Shown here: piece after piece, positions 5,639 through 9,907 of the stretch
Layout: each line of letters opens with the position of its first letter
How positions within the stretch are numbered: the first letter of the stretch is position 1
DNA from: Chloroflexota bacterium
GTDB taxonomy: Bacteria; Chloroflexota; UBA6077; FW602-bin22; JACPQP01
Assembly (NCBI GenBank): GCA_016190465.1
Contig: JACPQP010000475.1
Coordinates: 1 to 9,907, forward strand
Direction: 5' to 3'
Length of the DNA stretch: 9,907 nt
Position numbers and translations under genes: made by a program
The notes under the pieces: model-generated
Databases searched by the model: none
Told to the model about the DNA's origin: nothing
The model's input: the letters and a program-made list of their open reading frames with translations, nothing else

Positions 5639-7402
5639 CTACGGCTTTGGCTGGGGGGTCTGCGCGGAGCCTGGCTTGCCGGGAGCGCCACCGGCGTCGC
5701 CACCGGGTCGCCCACCTTGAGGAATCTGTCCGCCCTGCCCCGGCTGAGCGCCCCCCGCTGGGCTGGCACCTCCGGCGACCCGCACGGTGTCTCCATCGCG
5801 GAGTCCGCTGCCACCGGCCGTCACCACCGACTCGCCGACGGCAACCCCTTCGGCCACCTCGACCTCGTTCGCCGCGCGGATGCCGATGCGGACGGGACGA
5901 AGGGCGACCCTGCCGTCGGCGACGACGAAGACAGACGGCTTGCCGTCGCGCTCGACGAGCGCGTCCTTCGGCACCAGCAACGCCTGGTCGCGCTGGCGGG
6001 TGACGATCTGGACCTCGGCGAACATCCCGGCCCGCAGGCGATCGTCCTGCCGCTTCGGCGTCACGCGCACGGTGAAGTTGTGGCTCTTCGTGTCGCCCGC
6101 GGGGAATATCTTGTCGACGACCGCGTCGAAGCTCGCCTCGGGATAGGCGGGCACTTTCATCGTCGCGGGGTGCCCGGACTCGATCTGCGCGACACGCGCC
6201 TCGTCGATGCTCACCAGAATCTCGAGGTCGCGCGACCCAATCGTCAGCACGGGGCTCTGCTGGGTAATCACCGCGCCTGGCACCGCCTGCTTCTGCAAGA
6301 CGACGCCGTCGAACGGCGCGACGATGGTGGCCTCGACGAGCTGGAGCCGGGCCACTTCCAGCGCGGCCTGGGCCTGCGCCAGACCCGCCCGCGCCGATTC
6401 GACATCCCGAGACGTGTATGGCGTCCGGCGTAGCGCGAGCTGGTTCTCGGCCTGGCGCACCGCCGCCTCGGCGATCTGGATATCCTCGGCGGTCGAGCCC
6501 CTTCGCAACTGGCTCAGGCGGACCTGGGCGCTCTCGAGCTGCGCGCGGGCGCTGGTGACGCTCCGTTCGGCCGTGGCGAGGTCTTCCGCACGCGGCCCGT
6601 TCCGCAGCTTCGCCAGGTTGTTCTCGGCCTGAGCGACCACCACTTCCTGCGCCGCTACCTTCGCGTTGGCGATCTGGCACATGTACGGCGGGTTCTTCGT
6701 GTTCCCGCAGGTGCCATCGCGGTCGCTCTGCGTCTGCCACAGGTTGGTCCGCTGCCGTTCGATCTCGAGTTCCAGTTGGCGAAGATCCTCCGCCGTGGGA
6801 CCGCCTTTGAGCTTCGCCAGATCCGACTCGGCGCGCTGCAGCGTCGCCTCGGCGGCGGTCACGGCGCTCTGAGCGGCCTGGAGGTCGGCGGCCGTGGGTC
6901 CCTTGCGGGTCAGCTCGAGCCGGGCCCGGGCGCTCGCCAGGGCCGCCTCGGCCGAGGAGATGTCCTCCTCGCGACTGCCCGCCTGGACGCTCGCCAGCCG
7001 GATCTCGGCGACGGCGACCCCCGCCTCCGCCTGGCGCACCTGCGCCTGGAGCGTCGCCTTCTCCAGTTCGACCAGGACGGCGCCCTTCTTCACCTCGGCT
7101 CCGACGTCGACCAGCACCTTCTCGACCCGCCCGGTCACCCGGGGGATCATCGTGACCTGGGCCACCGGCTGCAACGTCCCCGAGTAGGTCAGCACGCTGG
7201 CGATCTTGCCCTGCTTGACCGGCACCGCCGAAACGACCGTGCCGCCGCCGAACCCGCCGCCAAAGCCCTGCGGCTTGGCCGCGGGCGATGACGCGCCGCC
7301 GGTCAGGTTCCCGACGAACTGACACCCCCCCGTGAGCGCAATCAGAAGACTCAGGATCGCCACCAACCCCAGGCTCAACCACGCACCACGTCGCACCCGC
7401 AC
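5639..7402 (-). CDS. RND membrane-fusion (HlyD/AcrA-family) lipoprotein
   Basis: A 587-aa periplasmic-adaptor-type protein, longer than AcrA (about 400). Residues 1-26 are a signal peptide with arginines, a hydrophobic core and the lipobox LTGGC, so C27 should be lipidated. Gly-rich QGFGGGFGGGT follows. The lipoyl (barrel-sandwich) half-motifs are at 86-118 (IPRVTGRVEKVLVDVGAEV...) and 359-390 (TIVAPFDGVVLQKQAVPG...). Between them lies a coiled-coil hairpin of about 230 residues, with regularly placed GPTAEDL-like breaks and a tip holding C232 and C242. The beta-barrel and membrane-proximal domains occupy about 395-543. The C-tail (545-587) is disordered and rich in Gly/Pro/Gln. GTG 7402 is chosen because GGGGGAGGT ends 5 bases upstream and the signal peptide begins there; TTG 7432 would add ten residues. 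It is the first gene of the efflux operon. Confidence 0.92.
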   Translation of the reverse strand: MRVRRGAWLSLGLVAILSLLIALTGGCQFVGNLTGGASSPAAKPQGFGGGFGGGTVVSAVPVKQGKIASVLTYSGTLQPVAQVTMIPRVTGRVEKVLVDVGAEVKKGAVLVELEKATLQAQVRQAEAGVAVAEIRLASVQAGSREEDISSAEAALASARARLELTRKGPTAADLQAAQSAVTAAEATLQRAESDLAKLKGGPTAEDLRQLELEIERQRTNLWQTQSDRDGTCGNTKNPPYMCQIANAKVAAQEVVVAQAENNLAKLRNGPRAEDLATAERSVTSARAQLESAQVRLSQLRRGSTAEDIQIAEAAVRQAENQLALRRTPYTSRDVESARAGLAQAQAALEVARLQLVEATIVAPFDGVVLQKQAVPGAVITQQSPVLTIGSRDLEILVSIDEARVAQIESGHPATMKVPAYPEASFDAVVDKIFPAGDTKSHNFTVRVTPKRQDDRLRAGMFAEVQIVTRQRDQALLVPKDALVERDGKPSVFVVADGRVALRPVRIGIRAANEVEVAEGVAVGESVVTAGGSGLRDGDTVRVAGGASPAGGAQPGQGGQIPQGGRPGGDAGGAPGKPGSAQTPQPKP

Positions 7403-7510
7403 GATGGACCTCCCCCCTGCCGTGCCATACAATGTGTCACGACTACTTAGTTTACAGGTCGCTAGACCGGCTGAGAAGCGGCTTGCCGAGAGTCAGGTAA
7501 GGATCTGCTA

Positions 7511-7532
7511 AGGAAAGTGTTAAGAAAGTGTT
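7511..7532. promoter_or_regulatory. 11-bp tandem direct repeat (candidate operator)
   Basis: AGGAAAGTGTT (7511-7521) is followed immediately by AAGAAAGTGTT (7522-7532), 10 of 11 identical. The copies are about one helical turn apart, so a dimer or two monomers could bind the same DNA face. The second copy runs into the -35 of the rightward promoter at 7531. The site lies in the 193-bp divergent region (7403-7595) between the efflux operon and the DRL-like gene, so it could affect either direction. Confidence 0.5.
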
Positions 7533-7559
7533 GACCGGCCGCAGGGAGATGTGTACTAT
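7531..7559 (+). promoter_or_regulatory. Sigma-70-type promoter for the DRL-like gene
   Basis: TTGACC (7531-7536, 5/6 consensus) and TACTAT (7554-7559, 4/6) are separated by exactly 17 bp, the best promoter match in the window. Initiation is expected near 7566, about 30 bases before ATG 7596. This argues against GTG 7551 as the gene's start, since that codon would lie within the promoter. I found no equally good leftward promoter for the efflux operon in this region. Confidence 0.6.
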
Positions 7560-7595
7560 GAGACTGATGGGTTGTGTAGTCGTTGGGGTAGCAGA

Positions 7596-8966
7596 ATGAT
7601 TGCGGAAGGCCTCGCCCGGCGCGAGGCCGAGGGCCGACCCATTCGGGTGGCGATCGTCGGCGCCGGCCGGTTCGGCACAACAGTGGCGGCGCAGCTCGGC
7701 CAGATGCGCGGGATGCGCCTGGCCGTCGTCGCCGACGTGCGGCGTGCGAACGCCGTCGGTGCGTGGGAGGCTGCCGGCCGCACCGGCGAGGAGATCGTCG
7801 ATGCGGAGAGCGGAGCAGACGTGGGCGATGCGCTGGCCCGGGGGAAAGCCGCGATTGCGCCCGACCTCTCCATCGCCGTCGAGAGTCCGGTCGACGTCGT
7901 GATCGAGGCCACGGGCAGCCCGGAGATCGCCGCCCGGACCGCCGTTGGCGCGATCGGCCACGGCAAGCACGTTATCATGGTGACGGTCGAGGTCGACATC
8001 CTGATCGGCGCCCGGCTGCGCCAACTTGCCGACGCGGCCGGCGTCGTCTACTCCCTGGCCGATGGGGACCAGCCGGCGGTGACCTATCGGCTCTGCGGCT
8101 GGGCCCGGGCGCTCGGTTACCGCGTCGTCGCCGCCGGTCGGGGAACCCGGTTCTACCCGAGCGACTCGGTCGGCACCCCCGAAGAGGCGTTCGCCCGCTA
8201 TGGCTTCGGCGCCGAGTTGACCGAGCGGCGGCGCTTCAACCCGCAGATGTACAACTCGTTTCGCGACGGCTCAAAGGCGCAGATCGAGATGGCCGCGCTG
8301 GCCAACGCGACCGGCCTGGCGCCCGATCGACGAGGGATGCACGAGCCCTCGGCCGGCATCCGCGACCTGCCGAACCTCTTTCGGCTGAAGTCGCGAGGCG
8401 GCATCCTCGACCACGAGGGGGTCGTCGACCTGGCCAACGCGGTCGCTGCCGACGGCCGCTCCGACGTACCGGGCGAGATCGCCAGCGGCGTCTGGGTGGT
8501 GGTGACCAGCGACAACGCCCTGTTGAGGGAAGACCTGGCGTTCTATGGGCTGCCGGCCAGTCCGGATGGCTCGCACGCGGTGCTCTACCGACCCTATCAC
8601 CTCTGCGGCACCGAGACGCCACTGTCGGTCGCCGAAGCCGCCCTCTACGGGCGGGCGACGATGGCGCCGCTCCCCAGGCCAGTCGCCGACGTCATCACCC
8701 TGGCCAAGCGTGACCTCCGGGCCGGCGACGTGCTGGATGGGAGCGGGGGACGCCTGGTGCGCGGGCAGATCGACCGGGCGGCGGTGGTCAGGGCCGGGCG
8801 ACTGCTGCCACTCAGCCTGGCCGGTGGGGCTCGGCTCACCGCCGACATTGCGGCCGGCCAGCCGATCACCTACGATCAGGTCGCCCTGCGTGAAGACTCG
8901 CTGGCGCTGCGGCTGCGGCGAGAGCAGGACGCGAGCGGGTGGAGCCAGAATCAATCGTCCCCATAG
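7596..8966 (+). CDS. COG4091-type NAD(P)-binding protein with C-terminal SAF domain; DRL-like
   Basis: A 456-aa cytoplasmic protein resembling 'predicted homoserine dehydrogenase, SAF domain' (COG4091). Residues 16-48 start a Rossmann fold with VGAGRFG (21-27). VDVVIEATGSPE (99-110) and GKHVIMVTVEVD (123-134) continue the dehydrogenase pattern. A middle region (about 155-350) carries conserved-looking blocks GDQPAVTY, YNSFRDGSKAQIEMAALAN and YRPYHLCGTETPLSV. A SAF domain follows at about 362-432. In Brucella abortus a member of this group, DRL, converts DXP to MEP in isoprenoid synthesis in place of DXR. Other members have no proven reaction, so the function here is inferred. It lacks the ACT or other features of a genuine homoserine dehydrogenase. 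ATG 7596 is chosen over GTG 7551 because the latter lies in the promoter; its Shine-Dalgarno (TTGGGG) is weak. The 3' end overlaps the convergent SWIM gene by 16 bp. Confidence 0.78.
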   Translation: MIAEGLARREAEGRPIRVAIVGAGRFGTTVAAQLGQMRGMRLAVVADVRRANAVGAWEAAGRTGEEIVDAESGADVGDALARGKAAIAPDLSIAVESPVDVVIEATGSPEIAARTAVGAIGHGKHVIMVTVEVDILIGARLRQLADAAGVVYSLADGDQPAVTYRLCGWARALGYRVVAAGRGTRFYPSDSVGTPEEAFARYGFGAELTERRRFNPQMYNSFRDGSKAQIEMAALANATGLAPDRRGMHEPSAGIRDLPNLFRLKSRGGILDHEGVVDLANAVAADGRSDVPGEIASGVWVVVTSDNALLREDLAFYGLPASPDGSHAVLYRPYHLCGTETPLSVAEAALYGRATMAPLPRPVADVITLAKRDLRAGDVLDGSGGRLVRGQIDRAAVVRAGRLLPLSLAGGARLTADIAAGQPITYDQVALREDSLALRLRREQDASGWSQNQSSP

Positions 8967-9796
8967 GCCAGGGCGAGCGCCCGGGCGCTGACGACGGCGT
9001 AGGCGCTCTCCAGCGCACGGAGCAGGTCGCGCTCGTTATAGCCACTCATCCGGGCGGAGGCGGGAAGCGCCGGCGCGCCCAGCCGCTTGAGAACGGCCGC
9101 CTGGACGTCGGGCGGCGCGAGGTGGACCGGGAAGTGGGCGAGCCCCTCCCCCGCTACCCAGAACCGCTCGAGATCGTCGTCAAGCGATGACCCGGCCGCC
9201 TCCGCTGTCTCTGGCGTCGCGGCCTCGTCCGACCGCCCGGCCGGCTCCGCCGGGGCCGCGGCCGTACGGCGGGCTCGCAGCGCGGCCATCACCTCGTCTT
9301 TGGTCAGGCCACGCAGCCGGAAGAGCAGAAACGGATCACGGTCGAACTCGGCGCCCAGCAGGTAGTGCACGGCCGCCACGTGCTTGCAGGGATTGGCCCA
9401 ATCCGGGCAGGAACAGTCGGTCTCCAGGTCCTCCGTCTGCCGGGGGAAGAGCGAGACGCCGGCGGCGGCGAATGCCTCCTCGACCGTGGGCGGCATCTCC
9501 TCGGCCAGGAGCTTCGCCGCGAAGATCGCCTGGCTGGCGAGCGCATCCAGCACCCGCTCCCATTCGGCGTGCCCGAGCGCCGGCAATCGGATCTCCACCC
9601 GGTAGGGCTGCGGCCGTGAGCCCTGCACGCGCGCTTTCACCACGCCCGGCTGGACGTCGATCGATCGGACTTTGCCCCCGCGCGCGTAGCTGCGCCCCCG
9701 GCCGAGGCGGGCCGCATCCACTAGCCGCTCCATCGCCGCGATCCACTGCTGCGTCCACCAGTTGCCGCCAAACTCACTCGCTCGCGCCAACGCCAA
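8951..9796 (-). CDS. SWIM zinc-finger protein
   Basis: A 281-aa protein with a SWIM zinc finger at 128-139, DCSCPDWANPCKH, which is CxC-x6-CxH (C128, C130, C137, H139). SWIM domains bind nucleic acid or protein partners. Bacterial proteins of this shape often sit beside SNF2-type helicases and are thought to act with them; no such gene lies in this window, but one could begin to the right. The N-terminus (FGGNWWTQQWIAAMERL, then a YARGGKV segment) is typical of these proteins. Residues about 178-206 form an Ala/Pro/acidic linker, and the C-terminal region is helical. An in-frame TGA at 9812-9814 limits the start. TTG 9796 follows GAGAGGGGG, and TTG 9790 is nearly as plausible. The stop overlaps the DRL-like gene by 16 bp. 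Confidence 0.85.
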   Translation of the reverse strand: MALARASEFGGNWWTQQWIAAMERLVDAARLGRGRSYARGGKVRSIDVQPGVVKARVQGSRPQPYRVEIRLPALGHAEWERVLDALASQAIFAAKLLAEEMPPTVEEAFAAAGVSLFPRQTEDLETDCSCPDWANPCKHVAAVHYLLGAEFDRDPFLLFRLRGLTKDEVMAALRARRTAAAPAEPAGRSDEAATPETAEAAGSSLDDDLERFWVAGEGLAHFPVHLAPPDVQAAVLKRLGAPALPASARMSGYNERDLLRALESAYAVVSARALALAYGDD

Positions 9797-9817
9797 CCCC
9801 CTCTCACCCTGTCAGTC

Positions 9818-9907
9818 AGGGGCGGCCACAGGGGGCCGCCCCTACAGCAATTCGCGCGGGACCTCTCCCCCCTGCCCGCCGTTCCTGTAGGGGCGGCCCC
9901 CTGTGGC
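9818..9907. repeat. Inverted pair of GTAG-type palindromes (REPIN-like), cut by the window edge
   Basis: The left copy is itself a hairpin: 9818-9827 pairs with 9834-9843 over 10 bp with loop ACAGGG. The right copy starts at GTAG 9887 in the opposite orientation. Together, 9825-9847 and 9885-9907 are exact reverse complements over 23 bp, with a 37-base spacer (9848-9884). Pairing reaches the last base, so the arm probably continues beyond the window. The pair lies just upstream of the SWIM gene. A third copy is at 5587-5610. Confidence 0.8.

Noticed and set aside
5603..6433. Rightward ORFs of 276-339 aa across the membrane-fusion gene
   Set aside because: Arg/His-rich shadow sequence with no recognisable domain or suitable ribosome site.
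5544..7382. A 1694-residue fused leftward ORF continuing upstream of the RND pump
   Set aside because: The part upstream of 5543 is Arg/Gly-rich shadow sequence in the wrong frame of the membrane-fusion gene. That gene has a signal peptide and recognisable domains in its own frame.
7441..7460. Leftward promoter for the efflux operon
   Set aside because: The weak hexamers I could find on the - strand (for example TAAACT) lack a -35 partner at a sensible distance.
7551..7595. GTG 7551 as the start of the DRL-like gene
   Set aside because: It lies between the -35 and -10 of the best promoter in the window, and the extra 15 residues do not resemble the family. ATG 7596 precedes the Rossmann domain by a normal length.
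7763..8713. A 316-aa + strand ORF inside the DRL-like gene
   Set aside because: Out of frame with the motif-bearing protein and consists of Arg/Gly/Pro-rich shadow sequence.

Overview
The window comes from a high-GC bacterial chromosome. GTG and TTG starts appear to be common, as the RND, membrane-fusion and SWIM genes all seem to use them. Several small palindromic repeats of the type scattered through Chloroflexota genomes (Thermomicrobia/Sphaerobacter-like) and cyanobacteria are present. I favour Chloroflexota, but this rests on repeat style, gene content and composition, not on a marker gene.

Layout. Bases 1-416 are mostly non-coding and packed with nested inverted repeats; the extreme left may hold the start of a leftward gene. 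At 459-1217 (+) lies a type II toxin-antitoxin pair, a Phd/YefM-like antitoxin followed by a PIN-family toxin, with a candidate promoter and a TGTA/TACA palindrome just upstream. A Gfo/Idh/MocA oxidoreductase follows at 1313-2293 (+). It ends 4 bp from the end of a convergent leftward efflux operon: membrane-fusion lipoprotein (7402-5639) then an HAE1/AcrB-like RND pump (5543-2298). Divergent from that operon is a COG4091-type protein (7596-8966, +), with an N-terminal Rossmann domain and a C-terminal SAF domain. This group includes the Brucella DXP reductoisomerase-like enzyme DRL. Its 3' end overlaps by 16 bp a convergent SWIM zinc-finger gene (9796-8951). The right edge is a pair of inverted GTAG-type palindromes.

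How the genes work together. The membrane-fusion protein and RND pump form one export system, with the energy-coupling residues intact (D404, D405, K946). The TA pair is self-contained and looks lower in GC than its surroundings. The other three genes show no functional link to each other beyond proximity.

I see no clearly undescribed multi-gene system. The observations most worth following are: the mirror-symmetric six-break coiled coil with a two-cysteine tip in the membrane-fusion protein; an 8-bp tandem repeat inside the RND coding sequence, where gain or loss of a unit would shift the frame; REP/REPIN-like palindromes, one of them inside the efflux operon; the compact promoter with an 11-bp tandem repeat before the DRL-like gene; and the possible DRL function itself.
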